A DNA stretch of 64,000 nt from Eucommia ulmoides (GCA_016647705.1 CM028326.1:18477901-18541900); one strand, 5' to 3'. Positions 49,458-60,197 are shown, counted from the stretch's first letter. Notes: generated by a model not told the origin, from the letters alone. Numbers and translations: made by a program.

Positions 49458-50597
49458 AGTATCCATGTTCATCGCAATAATTAGAAATCTCTTCGTTTTT
49501 TAACTCTCTACCTCTATAACTACTGATGTTAATGATGCAAGACTTTTGTTCATTCTGAACACGTTTGCAAAACTTTATGAATGCAAATGCCATATCACTT
49601 TTCTTAGTCATGAAAAGTACTCATGTATATCTCAAAAAATCGTCTACAATGATAAATACATAAAACTTTCTCCCAAACTAATAATGGGATTGGGACCAAA
49701 CAAATCTAAATATAGAAATTCAAGAGGCTTAGATGTAGATATATGTAGTTTCTTCTTTTAAAAAAAAAAAAAAAAAAAAACAAGATTATTTACCTAGTTG
49801 ATATGCATCATAAATCTTATCCTTGACAAATTTAATATCAGGAAGACCATGAACAAGACTTTTCTTAGATAAACTAGAAATCAATTTCATTCGAGAATAT
49901 CTAAGACATGACAAGTTTTAAGATGAAAAATCATCGAATGAGCAAGTATATACATTTTGAAAACGTGATGCGATAGGTAAGATGCTATCATCATTACCAT
50001 TCTTAATAATGCACTTATTTTTATCAAAGATGACATTGTAACCTCTATCACATAGTTAACTTATGCTAAGCAAATTATGTTTAAGACATTCAACTAATAA
50101 AACATCTACACTAATAGTGGATGAATTAGCAATATTACCTATGCCGACAACTACCCCTAGCATCTTCTCCAAAATTCACACAACCTCTGTCTTTAAGTGT
50201 CAAAGACGAAAATTTGGTTTGATCTCCCGTCATGTGCCTAGAACAACCACTATCTAGGAACCATTTGCCCTTACTTATAGATGCTTTGAGATTAACTTGC
50301 AAAGAACACTTCAAATAGTTCCTAAGTGGTACCCAAACTATGTGGATCCAATCTTGTTAGTTGGATCAATCTTTGTTCCTTTAGGAACCCATACCAATTT
50401 ATCTTTAGATTTAAGTCGAAAACAATTTCTTATAGTATGCCCCCACAATCTTACAATTAAAACATTTTATAAATTTCTTAGTTTCAGAAAATAAATTTTA
50501 AAATCTTTTTTATTCAATATTTTTCTAAAACCTAAGACCAGTTTTGTCAAAAGTACCTCTAAAGCTTCCCAAAAATATTTTAAAATTATTCTCACCA
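49458..50597 (-). pseudogene. pol: Sirevirus-like copia: gag C-term, protease, integrase N-part
   Basis: On the minus strand, from right to left: TFDKTGLRF and a damaged zinc knuckle (CFNC, then GHTIRNCF in another frame, about 50465-50420). Next is the aspartic protease site KWFLDSGCSRHMTGDQ (about 50270), then the pre-integrase block with GLPDIKFVKDKIYDAYQ-like residues (about 49850) and the integrase core with RVQNEQKSC, RGRELKNEEISNYCDEHG ending at the E2 insertion point. Stops and frameshifts are numerous. A poly-A run (49758-49780) interrupts it. The right edge is cut by the solo LTR at 50598. Confidence 0.82.
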
Positions 50598-52368
50598 TGT
50601 AAAGCCTAATCTTTATATGTACATATTTTAATTGTATTTCAGAACAGATAAAAAAATAATGGGGTCAAATGTGTTATTTAAATTTCACATTAAAAAATTT
50701 GAGGGGTTAATTGCTATTTTAAAATGTTAATTTTAACTTTTGAATTTAAATAAGACTCTAAAGATTTAAGCGGGGAGTATGTATAATTTTTCATTGGTGG
50801 CCATAAATTATTGAGTAAGGCCATCATTATATGAGGCTTGAAAAAAACAAAGAGACACTAAATTAATGAAGATATTGACAAAGACGATATATATATATAT
50901 ATATATGCCAATGAATTTGAAAAAATATAGTGGGTTTAATTTTTTATATAGATGTATCTAATTTGTAAAGAATTTAAATTAAAGTAAAAATTGTAAATAT
51001 AGTTAGAATAATATTTTTAGTATTTCATTGACTAGTAATATTATTAATAGTTAATATTTTTCTCTGTAGTTAAATTAGTAATTGATAAATTTTATAAATG
51101 TAACTATAATATTTAGTTGCATAAGTAATGTTGGTTTAAGAAAATATGACGTTTAATTTTAATAAATTCCATATAATTAAGAAAAAAATTGGGAATGAGA
51201 AAAATTACATTTAGTGTCACGAATGGCATTTCATATTAGATTATTTAGATAACATCTTAGTTTAGGCTCTGTAGTTATTAAATTCACAGGTGATGCCAAA
51301 TACGTCAATATTACAGCGGTAGCGTATTAGCAGCACAAGTTTTGAGGTGAGTATATTGTCTTCTATATAAATTTTCAAATCATATTTTCGTACTAAAACG
51401 TGAAAATGAAAGGTTTATTAAAATTGAATATTTTCTAACGTTAAATGGATCAAGTGAATAGTTAAATGTGAAAAGTGATTTTTATTACTATACGACTATA
51501 TCATAGTGTGGCCCCGACAGGAGGGCATATCCTACGGGTTGTTGTTGATCCTAACAAGAAGACATGTCGTGTAGAACGTTATATTGTGACCTAACAGAAG
51601 GGTAAGTCTTGCAAGTAGTAGTCGCTGTTGTTGTTGTTGTTGACGATAATGATTCTCGTCATGATATGGTGGTTTATACCACGTGTTGGTGTTAGCTCCA
51701 ACCATTGGAGATTTGAATGACCCTAACATTGATGGTAATCTTAAATTGTACAATTGTACAGTTTACGGTACTATTATAACTCTCGATCATGAGGTGAAAC
51801 GATACTATGATTAGTAGGAAAGTATGTTTGTGGTATTTTATTATATAAAAGTGACTTGATTAGTTAATTTATATTCAGTTGTTTTATCTTGATGATATCG
51901 GTAGATTTTGATATTGCTCAATGGGTGTGGTTATATTCTGTCTTGAAAAATGATGTTTGATAAATATGCTTGATCCATAAATTATTTTTATGTTATGAAA
52001 ACAGTGCACCAATAAAATATTTTATCCCAGGTACTACAGTTAGAAACGGATCCACTACTGGAGTTAGATAGAGTTAGAGGGTATTGTGACTTTTTAGGCT
52101 GTCATGACAATTGTTGATTAGGAAGGGTATGAATTTGTAGTTTTGCTATGGAATAGTTGGCTATATATAATCATTTAATTTTGAGTTGGTAAAATATATT
52201 ATATTTTTCAAAATCTATGTCAAATGACAGTTAGTTGATATTTATTATTTTTATCATAGTGGTGCAGCGAAGGCTTGGTAGTGGAGTGGTTTGTGTTTTA
52301 CCTCTACTTCTCCATAAAAAATAAAAGGGAGAAACCGAGTGGTAGTCCTGAGAAATCAAGTCATTACA
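50598..52368 (+). repeat. Solo LTR, Tekay/Del-type, inside copia gag
   Basis: It starts TGTAAAGCCTAATC and ends AGTCATTACA (1771 bp). CACCA lies before and CGCCA after, a target duplication with one mismatch. The copia gag reading LKFTNGGENN spans the empty site. It aligns in inverse orientation to the solo LTR at 10115-12193 (shared GTGGTTTATACCACGTGTTG segment, CCCTCCTGTC-type repeats, GTGAGTATATTGTCTTC). No internal sequence is present, so it arose by LTR-LTR recombination. Confidence 0.85.
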
Positions 52369-52860
52369 CGCCATTTGTAAATTTGAGAATAATAGAATCC
52401 TAATTCCCAATTTTGGATTTCAATTCCTTATTTTCCTTTTCTAAAAATGATGAGACATTTTTTTGAAATTTGATTTTTAAGAGAAGTGTTTTTGCCCTTA
52501 TATTTTTTTTAATTTGTTTGTTTAATGAAATAACTATATTTTCAAGGCACTAATTTTATAATACTGATTTTTATAATCATGTAATAACTCTTGATAAACG
52601 TCAAATAATTCATCAAAATTTAAAGAATTAGAACTAAAACATTTAGATACCTCATCTCCAATAAAACAATTCATCACTAATGCTTAACAAAGTAGTTCAT
52701 TGATTAGTTCACCAAAATATTTTGGCAACTACGTTCAAGGTTGATCATTTAGACCTAAGTTTTTCAATAGTCCTAACAACTTTAGTGACTAAGTTCTAGA
52801 AAGCAAAAATAGCTCGGACAAACCAGACGGAAACACAAACATCAACCATTATACTTGAAG
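52369..52860 (-). pseudogene. gag: Sirevirus-like copia: gag N-terminal/coiled-coil fragment
   Basis: The minus strand reads GDEVSKCFSSNSLNFDELFD, VYQELLHDYKN and IKKENKELK-like blocks, the helical gag stretch before the KFTKGSxNL-type motif in these elements. Reading frames are broken. The 5' LTR that should lie to the right was not found, so the element is 5' truncated near 52860. Confidence 0.6.
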
Positions 52861-53139
52861 TCATGACTTATCAATTTATCCAAATACTCCCCACGGGGGG
52901 CAAGTAAAGTGCAGAAAGAAGTGTACAAAAAGAAGTAGGATACAAAAGAAAGTAAACAAAAAGAAAGAAGTTAATACAAAATCCATTGAGGTAACCAAAC
53001 GCATCTTCTTCATTACTTCATATTTCTTACAAAAAAAAATACTACAACAAAAAGAAAAGGAAAAAACAGAGAGAGTTCTTCAGGGTTTTTCTTCGGGGAT
53101 ACAGATTAGGACCAGGAGCGAGTATCCCTATATCATGGA
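52861..53139. other. AT-rich spacer
   Basis: No gene or repeat family recognised; A-rich stretches with AAGAAAG words. Confidence 0.5.
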
Positions 53140-53142
53140 GGG

Positions 53143-53470
53143 GGGGACTCATTTTCATCGGAGGAAGAGAAATCATCAACCTCATTAAACTCTTTCAACT
53201 CGAAAATTAGGGCCCAAATATTGGCCTTATTATCCTCATTCTGGGCCCATGTCCTCTCTAGGTCGCGATTCGCACTTGAACTTCTAGGTCCTCCTCCTTA
53301 CAACTTTGCTGCCACCAGGTCTCAGCATCATCTAGCTCCTCCAACAGTTCTCTCACCTTAGTCAGCTTGGAGACTAAGGTATAGTGGGCAACGTCCAGAT
53401 GGTGGTACAGGGCCTGGGCTTCTTCCAACATTCGGAGGGGGTGTTCTTTCTGCTTTGTCTTGGCATCCAT
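53143..53470 (-). pseudogene. Unknown helical acidic protein, one frameshift
   Basis: From the ATG at 53470 the minus strand is open for 70 residues (MDAKTKQKEHPLRMLEEAQ, LVSKLTKVRELLEELDDAE). A shift near 53275 moves the frame to one reading RDLERTWAQNEDNKANIWAL, IFELKEFNEVDDFSSSDENE and a stop at about 53143. The joined product would be about 108 residues, mostly charged helix with an acidic serine-rich tail. I do not recognise the family. Continuity of composition across the shift suggests a once-real gene. It could be transposon-derived. Confidence 0.45.
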
Positions 53471-53889
53471 GGTTAGTCTTACAGCGGTGTCTCAATGGAG
53501 TTGTGTATGGACTCTTCAGAAAGAAAAAAAACAGGAAAGCAAGAGGAAAAAATAGGAGTATAGACGTTGTTGATACAACATTGCAAATAAAAAACCTATA
53601 AATAGGCAAAAGAGAAGGGAAAAATGACAAGTGAAAAGAAACCAAGGTCACTGCATTAAATAAATAAGACATTTTTTTATAGAATCAAACCATCACGAGT
53701 CATGTTACAGAGAAAAGTAATAATCACGGTATAGATAATGATGGTCATACTAAAAAAGGTACAGAGTTTGACTGACAGTTGCGGATATCAAGACACCACT
53801 TGTTAATGCGAGTTGTTTACATTATTATTATTTTTTTAAAACAAAAATACTTAAATAGAGTGGTTTGTAACTTATTTACAGAAATAGCG

Positions 53890-54170
53890 TTACCCGGAGT
53901 TCGGATCCCCGGGTATCTAAACACGGGGTTCAAAAACCCGTGTAGAAAATTTAGGTGCCGTATACCCGAGGATCCGTTCCCCGGGTATAAAATTTTATTT
54001 TATTTTTTTATACTTCATATCCGGGAATCCGATCCCCGGGTATACACGGTACACAGGGATCGGATCCCCGTGTATCAAAAAAAAAATTTAATTTTTCTCG
54101 GGAACGGGCGTTTCCCGTTCCCGAGCAGCCGCTGCAGGCTGCCTGCCTGCAGCCTGCAGCCTGCAGCGGA
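53890..54170. repeat. GC-rich hairpin array
   Basis: At least six imperfect or perfect inverted repeats follow one another. Most are built on ATACCCGGGGATCC/GGATCCCCGGGTAT-like arms: about 53893-53917, 53918-53942, 53958-53987, 54020-54048 and 54040-54075. A perfect stem of 12 bp with a five-base loop lies at 54097-54125 (CTCGGGAACGGG and its complement). A CTGCAGGCTGCC-type block follows at 54127-54170. The segment is far more GC-rich than its surroundings. The plus-strand ORF 53779-54195 reads through the hairpins and is probably not a gene. Confidence 0.75.
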
Positions 54171-54556
54171 CGGAGATTCTCGTTCAAAAATTTGAATTAC
54201 AAAATTTTAAAATTTTATACCATTGGGAGTCCTGGCATAAATTTTCTATAAATTCTCTACAATTGTTTCTATCAAATTTATTCTTTTGATAATTTTTTCT
54301 TCTCCTTCATTAAGCATAATTGGTTTCTTCAAAATATCTTCCCCTATTGGAGGTAAGTTTATTTTATATATTTTGTTTAATTTATTTATTAGTTTAATCT
54401 ATTATAATTGGTTAGTTAATTAATTTTTCTATAAGTTTCTCTATCAATTTAATTAAATTTTATTTTTTAAATGTGTTTAAAAAAATTATTTTATTATTAA
54501 AAAAATTACTTCTTCAATAATTTAGTATTTCAGTTAAAAAATTTAAATATTAAAAA

Positions 54557-54991
54557 ATGTACACGGTGAGAGATCTATATCGTTCAATGGGACGTTATTG
54601 GCTTTTGGAAGATGAATACTCATACTCTTTCGATCCAAGAGTTCGTTACTCTTCACGGTGGATTGCAAGAATGCGGGAGGAATACACTTATCGTGTCAAC
54701 CAATCTGAGATTATAGTAGACGGATGCAGGCAATATAATATTCCAATAGTGCATCAATTGGCTAGAACAATGCCAATAGACACGCCACATAATCTTCAGA
54801 TGGCGTTGCATAGGTACCGCGAAGAAAATAACCGAATGCAAATTCGAATTTTTCGACATGAGCTTGAAACGACAGCACGTGAGCGTCTTGAAGAAGGTTT
54901 GGTTATCGAAGCGCGTACTTACATGAGATGCGCAAAAAAACCTCAATATCAGTCAGATATTGAAATGTCTGATGATGAGAGTGATGTTTAA
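54557..54991 (+). CDS. Unknown 144-aa protein, paralogue of the next ORF
   Basis: The ORF runs from MYTVRDLYRSMGRYWLLEDE to a tail QSDIEMSDDESDV. The middle has REEYTYRVNQSE, IPIVHQLARTMPID, ALHRYREENNRMQIRIFRHE and LEEGLVIEARTYMRCAKKP. It is predicted mainly helical with an acidic tail; no membrane segment, signal peptide or known catalytic motif is visible. It aligns along most of its length with 55254-55760. An open frame in AT-rich DNA, where chance ORFs are short, plus a paralogue next door, argue for a real gene. It lies 370 bp downstream of a hairpin array. An upstream exon is possible. Function unknown. Confidence 0.6.
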   Translation: MYTVRDLYRSMGRYWLLEDEYSYSFDPRVRYSSRWIARMREEYTYRVNQSEIIVDGCRQYNIPIVHQLARTMPIDTPHNLQMALHRYREENNRMQIRIFRHELETTARERLEEGLVIEARTYMRCAKKPQYQSDIEMSDDESDV

Positions 54992-55205
54992 TACTTTCGC
55001 GTTGATGAATTGCAGTTTAACTATGTATTTCCTTCGAAAACTAATGTATCGGTTCAATGTTAAATTATAAATAACGCTACTTCTACCGAACAACTGATTT
55101 TCTCTATTTCAATTGGTAGGTAGTGTTGGGTTAGTTTTTTTTAGTTAAATCTTGTGTACATAAGTCTCTTTTAATAATTATGTTTTTAAAAAATCTAATT
55201 TTTTT

Positions 55206-55760
55206 ATGCAGTATAATATTTGGAAACAAACTATTCAACCTATAATTTTCGTGATGTCTTCAAATATTAATTCAAGTGAAGAAAGCTCATTTAGTTTTTC
55301 AAGTGAGGAGAACTCGTACAGTGTTTGGGGTTGGCCTGGACCATGGGATCACCAAAGATGTTGGATTCTACGACCATACTATGATGACTACTGGAGTGAT
55401 CAAGACACCAACCCGATAGAGTATCGGGTCGGTGTACGCCAAGAATGGGAATACAGGGTGAATGAGTCTGACAACCTTGTATCTCGTTTGAGAGATCTGA
55501 ATGAACCAATTCCTTATCGTAGAAGTCTTCAGATGCCTAGACAATGTATAATTGATGACACAACCGAGATCGAAGATGCAATTACACAAATTCGGCTAGA
55601 GAATAATCGAATGTTGTTACGCAGGAATCGATATTATCTACTACAGCTAGCCAATGAAATGGCTGCCGCAAGTAACAGAGCACTATCTCCAAGCGAATAC
55701 CATAACGTCATGAATAATAATGAATATTTATCTGAGGGGTACATGTCAAATGAAGAATAA
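55206..55760 (+). CDS. Unknown protein of about 168 aa, paralogue of the previous ORF
   Basis: The frame opens at 55206, but the likely start is the ATG at 55254 (MSSNINSSEESSFSFSSEEN). TTTTTATGCAG just before 55213 could also be a 3' splice site joining an upstream exon. After a serine-rich start come WGWPGPWDHQRCWILRPYYD, VRQEWEYRVNESDNLV, PIPYRRSLQMPRQ, ITQIRLENNRMLLRRNRYYL and a tail with NNEYLSEGYMSNEE. Shared pattern with the neighbour: R.E..YRVN.S, then NxPI, MP, a helix with R.ENNRM..R..R, and an acidic SD/SNEE end. No known domain was recognised. Tandem duplication of one ancestor is the simplest reading. Confidence 0.6.
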   Translation: MQYNIWKQTIQPIIFVMSSNINSSEESSFSFSSEENSYSVWGWPGPWDHQRCWILRPYYDDYWSDQDTNPIEYRVGVRQEWEYRVNESDNLVSRLRDLNEPIPYRRSLQMPRQCIIDDTTEIEDAITQIRLENNRMLLRRNRYYLLQLANEMAAASNRALSPSEYHNVMNNNEYLSEGYMSNEE

Positions 55761-55955
55761 ATATTTTTTTTGTAGTTCAATTGTCTTTTTAAGTGTTTTC
55801 TTGTAACTATTTTCTTGATTTTATATATTGCATTTCTTATTTATTGTCTTTTTTATGGGTTTTATACCGAACACTACTAAACATGATTCTAAATTATGTA
55901 ATTTTTTTTTATGTTTATAATTAATTATACTTACATTTCCATAGAAAGGTATTGA

Positions 55956-56051
55956 TTTACCGTGTATATTGCTTCTGAATGGATAAAACATTGAAAGGGG
56001 AGATCGAATAAGAAATTGTTAGAAAGCATACAAAGTGGAAATTGGTTAAAA

Positions 56052-56114
<63 letters not shown>

Positions 56115-57855
56115 TTCTTGACATAAAAAATATATGGAGTGTTGTCAACTTTGGCGATTTTTTAAAATTCATCCACTTGTCCGTTTTTAGTGTTGTAAGA
56201 AGTATTATGGAGTGTTTCGAACGTAATTTATGCACAAAAAAATTAGTTCATTTTTGTTACGGACATGCAGTCTTTTGTTAATTCCAAAGTTGCCCAAAAA
56301 AATTCCGTCGTTATCGAAACAGCTCATCTTGTCAACTTTGGCGATTTTTTAAAATTTATCCACTTGTCCGTTTTTAGTGTTGTAAGAAGTATTATGGAGT
56401 GTTTCGAACGTAATTTATGCACAAAAAAATTGGTTCACTTTTGTTACGGACATGCAATCTTTTGTTAATTCCAAAGTTGCCCAAAAAAATTCCGCCGTTA
56501 TCGAAACAGCTCATCTTGTCAACTTTGGCGATTTTTTAAAATTTATCCACTTGTCCGTTTTTAGTGTTGTAAGAAGTATTATGGAGTGTTTCGAACGTAA
56601 TTTATGTACAAAAAAATTAGTTCATTTTTGTTACGGACATGCAGTCTTTTGTTAATTCCAAAGTTGCCCAAAAAAATTCCGTCGTTATCGAAACAGCTCA
56701 TCTTGTCAACTTTGGCAATTTTTTAAAATTCATCCACTTGTCCGTTTTTAGTGTTGTAAAAAGTATTATGGAGTGTTTCGAACGTAATTTATGCACAAAA
56801 AAATTAGTTCATTTTTGTTACGGACATGCAGTCTTTTGTTAATTCCAAAGTTGCCCAAAAAAATTCCGTCGTTATCGAAACAGCTCATCTTGTTAACTTT
56901 GGCGATTTTTTAAAATTCATCCACTTGTCCGTTTTTAGTGTTGTAAAAAGTATTATGGAGTGTTTCGAACGTAATTTATGCACAAAAAAATTAGTTCATT
57001 TTTGTTACGGACATGCAGTCTTTTGTTAATTCCAAAGTTGCCCAAAAAATTCCGTCGTTATCGAAACAGCTCATCTTGTCAACTTTGGCGATTTTTTAAA
57101 ATTCATCCACTTGTCCGTTTTTAGTGTTGTAAAAAGTATTATGGAGTGTTTCGAACGTAATTTATGCACAAAAAAATTAGTTCATTTTTGTTACGGACAT
57201 GCAGTCTTTTGTTAATTCCAAAGTTGCCCAAAAAAATTCCGTCGTTATCGAAACAGCTCATCTTGTCAACTTTGGCGATTTTTTAAAATTCATCCACTTG
57301 TCCGTTTTTAGTGTTGTAAAAAGTATTATGGAGTGTTTCGAACTTAATTTATGTACAAAAAAAATAGATTTATTTAAAATATCGATAAATCACCGTTAAT
57401 CAATTCAAAGTTGCCGAAAATTATCGTGCCAAAACTTTTTTTTTTTGGGGGGGGTTAAAGCTGTCGGCGATTTTTTTTTTTTTTTTTATTATTATTATTA
57501 TTTTAGAAAGACATTTTTTAATTTCGTTTTTTTTTTATTATTTTTTTTTTTCTTTGAGAAACGCATTTTCTAAATGTATTTTTTTTTTTTTTTTAAAACG
57601 CAAAAAAAGGAATTACGTTTTTATAAAAACGCATTTTTTATCTGCGTTTTACTCTCATCTCCGTAAATAAGATTCAACAACCATGTTTTCAGAAATTAAA
57701 TTTTATAAATATATTTTTTATGTCAAGAATTCTCTCTCTCTATATATATATATATATCCATTTTAACCACTTTCCACTCTGTATGCCGTTTAAGAATTTG
57801 TTGCTCGATCTCCCATTTCAATGCTTTATCCATTTACAAAGTAATATATACGGTA
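55956..57855. mobile_element. Inverted-arm element enclosing a tandem array
   Basis: The left arm (about 55956-56136) and right arm (about 57707-57855) are inverted copies. Both read TTTACCGTRTATATT, then ATGGATAAARCATTGAAA, GGGAGATCGA, CATACARAGTGGAAA, TGGTTAAAATG, a TA run, a GA run, and TTCTTGACATAAAAAATATA. Identity by eye is about 80 percent. Between them lies the 187-bp array plus T-rich sequence (57410-57640). The layout is that of a fold-back or a non-autonomous MULE-like element. Flanking target duplications were not identified. Confidence 0.7.
56144..57362. repeat. 187-bp tandem array, about 6.5 units
   Basis: Units start GTCAACTTTGGCGATTTTTT at 56144, 56331, 56518, 56705, 56892 (GTTAAC here), 57078 and 57265. 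The spacing is 187 bp, with one unit of 186 caused by a lost A. Units differ by only a few substitutions, so the array amplified recently. Each unit contains an identical-looking ORF of 67 codons (MQSFVNSKVAQKNS onward). Its period equals the repeat, so it is probably not a gene. Confidence 0.95.
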
Positions 57856-57989
57856 AATTTACAATTTTCTAAATCTCCAAACATTACAAAAAAATGGATT
57901 TACTAACTACATAAGTTCCTATATAACTATATATTTACAAAAAATATGTATTTACATTCCTATAACTAAACTAACAATTACATAATAAG

Positions 57990-60197
57990 CTATGTACCGC
58001 AACCTCGAGGTCGGATGTTCCTCCGCCCTCGTCGTTGAGCAATTGGAGGTTCCTCAGCCTCGTCATGAACTTGTGTAACTTGTTCAAAGTCCACGAACGA
58101 CTGCTGCATACTTTCCGGGGTGATAACGGCGTCGTCCCCAAACCACTGCACCGGTGACACCTGTCTTTGTAATCTTCTTGGTTCGACAAATGTCACCGGA
58201 TGAATGACTCCTGAAGTTGAAATAATTTCGCTTATATTCGGAGTATAGAATGTGGATGAGGGTCCGGCATCAGTACCCATGCCGTACATATCAGACGATC
58301 TGGCATCAGCACTCATGCCGTACATACCAGACGGTCCGGCATTAGTGCCCATGCCGTATATACCAGATGGTCCGGCATCAGCACTCATGCCGTACATACT
58401 AGACGTTCCGGCATCAGTACCCATGCCGTACATACCAGATGGTCCGGCATCAGCACCCATGCTGTACATACTAGACGTTCCGGCATCAGTACCCATGCCG
58501 TACATACTAGATGGTCCGGCATCAGCAGTACAGGGTTGGGAAGTAGGCTGAGGAACAGTGTGAGGAGCAGGATGGACGCCACGTGCCATGAACCTCGTAC
58601 GTGATCCTGTTGCTAAATAACCCATGTCGGGCTAGTACTCAGGGTTAACCATGAACCTTCGTGTGATTCTCCAATACCAGTTCATGTATTCATGGTCAAC
58701 CCCTATCCCCTGCAAAAAGCTGACCATATCAGGTGCTTGTCGACTGTTCCACCTATCTATATGTTGGCGGTGTAATACAGTCCAGTCAGCACCGTAGTGT
58801 CCTCGCAGACTAAAGGTGTGCAAGTTCTGATCCCAAGTACACTGCTTCGAAATCGGTTGCTGATAACCGAATTGTCGTAGTACGCGTAGGGGATACGTGT
58901 ACTCGACAATCTCGTAGCAGATGAGGGGCAGTTCTGCCATCCATATTTGTTCTCCATCTCTAGTGTATGGAGGCAAATCCTGCTGGTCATATGGCATCCA
59001 GATAACCTGTCCAAAAAATATGTAAATAAAAAAATAAATTAAAAATCTGATGTAAATAAACAATTAATCTCATCATTCTGCAATCGATCTAACTGATCAC
59101 GATACACGATCAAAACGTGCATCGGTTGGTGTTCTGTACTGAATCTAAGGGTCCACCTGTACATCAATAAAATAACCAGAAGTTTAATTAAATATAGATG
59201 AAAATTTACATTACATGATAATAAAACAAAAAAAACAAATTACTAATTACTTACCAAGCACCCCTCGGAGCCGCTGGGAACAAAAAGTTCTCCAAAACCA
59301 ATTGTCTGTACAATCCATCAAAATTGGGAATAGGGACAACATCTGGTCGAAGCCTCGGCAATCGCTCCCAAGCCCAACACTCTAACAAAAAAAGACACCC
59401 GACAATATCTTTTGTTGTACCCTTTGCTGCCTTGCATAGCTCGCGGTATAGCATAGCCAGTGTCGAACTGCCCCAACTATACTTGACAAGCGGTGTCAAG
59501 TCACGGAGCAGTGGGAGGTAGACGAGCTTGACCATGTTCTGCGATTTATCAGGCAACAACATGGTGCCAAGCAAAATCAAGCAATATGCCCGGGCGTAGC
59601 AATGGATGGTCCGTTCGCTGGCATCTTCAGAAACTTGGTTGAAGGTTTCCTTTAACCAATTCAGCTTCATACAACCGTTCTTTATTACACTCGGCGACGG
59701 TACCACGCCGAGAAGATTAGAGCAAAGTTCCTGCCAACTCGGTACCGTCCGCGTGTCATTAGGGCCGGTAACGGGTTGCCCGTGTACAGGCAACCCCAAC
59801 AAGACAGCCACGTCCTGTAGCGTAATCGTCATCTCCCCAATGGGTAGATGGAAAGTATGCGTCTCCGGACGCCATCTCTCCACTAATGCGGTTATTAGGG
59901 CCCTATCTAACCGCTTCGACCACAGCCTGTAAGGGCCATATAATCCTGTCGATTCAATTAGCTCAACGACTCGAGCGGGAGTGTTTGCTCTCCATTCCCC
60001 CACATCAAATCCTACGCAGTCTAGGACACCAATATCCTGAAACATTAATTAATATTAATTAAGACAGAATCAATAACATAAAATGCAAAAATTAATATAA
60101 TAAATTAAATATTAACCTGTCCTGCCCAGACTAATTCAGATCTGTGCTGGGCCTGCAGGTGGAGAACTGTAGTAACTTCTGAGCCAGGGTGATACAT
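57990..60197 (-). CDS. Plant mobile domain (PMD) protein, MAIN-like, with lesions
   Basis: PMD proteins include the host MAIN/MAIL family, which act in silencing and genome stability, and relatives carried by transposons. Four exons: 60197-60117 (MYHPGSEVTTVLHLQAQHRS), 60036-59255, 59156-59069 and 59006-57990. The first three junctions fit GT-AG and keep frame. Motifs are VGEWRANTPARVVELIESTG, LITALVERWRPETHTFHLP, GEMTITLQDVAVLLGLPVHG, then WAWERLPRLRP, TEHQPMHVLIVYRDQLDRLQ, VIWMPYDQQ and RGHYGADWTVLHRQHI. The tail has a 12-residue repeat. Two lesions: the exon 3 donor reads GAG|AT instead of GT, and an in-frame TAG (58632-58634) follows NPEY, with PDMGYLATGS open beyond. It was probably about 660 residues. 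It starts 141 bp after the transposase stop on the same strand. Confidence 0.8.
58250..58535 (-). repeat. 36-bp coding tandem repeat in the PMD tail
   Basis: About eight units encode DAGPSGMYGMGT and variants (DAGTSSMYSMGA, DARSSDMYGMGT). The spacing is mostly 36 bp, so the frame is kept. A flexible, low-complexity C-terminal extension. Confidence 0.9.

Noticed and set aside
53779..54195. 138-codon ORF with RIPGYLNTGFKNP-like residues
   Set aside because: It reads through the GC-rich hairpins, so its repeated residues come from the inverted repeats.
56265..57399. Series of 66-67 codon ORFs starting MQSFVNSKVAQKNS, one per repeat unit
   Set aside because: Their spacing and identity follow exactly from the 187-bp tandem repeat; no start context, homologue or codon-level selection was evident.
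59324..59932. Plus-strand ORFs opposite the PMD gene
   Set aside because: Shadows of the well-supported minus-strand PMD exon 2.
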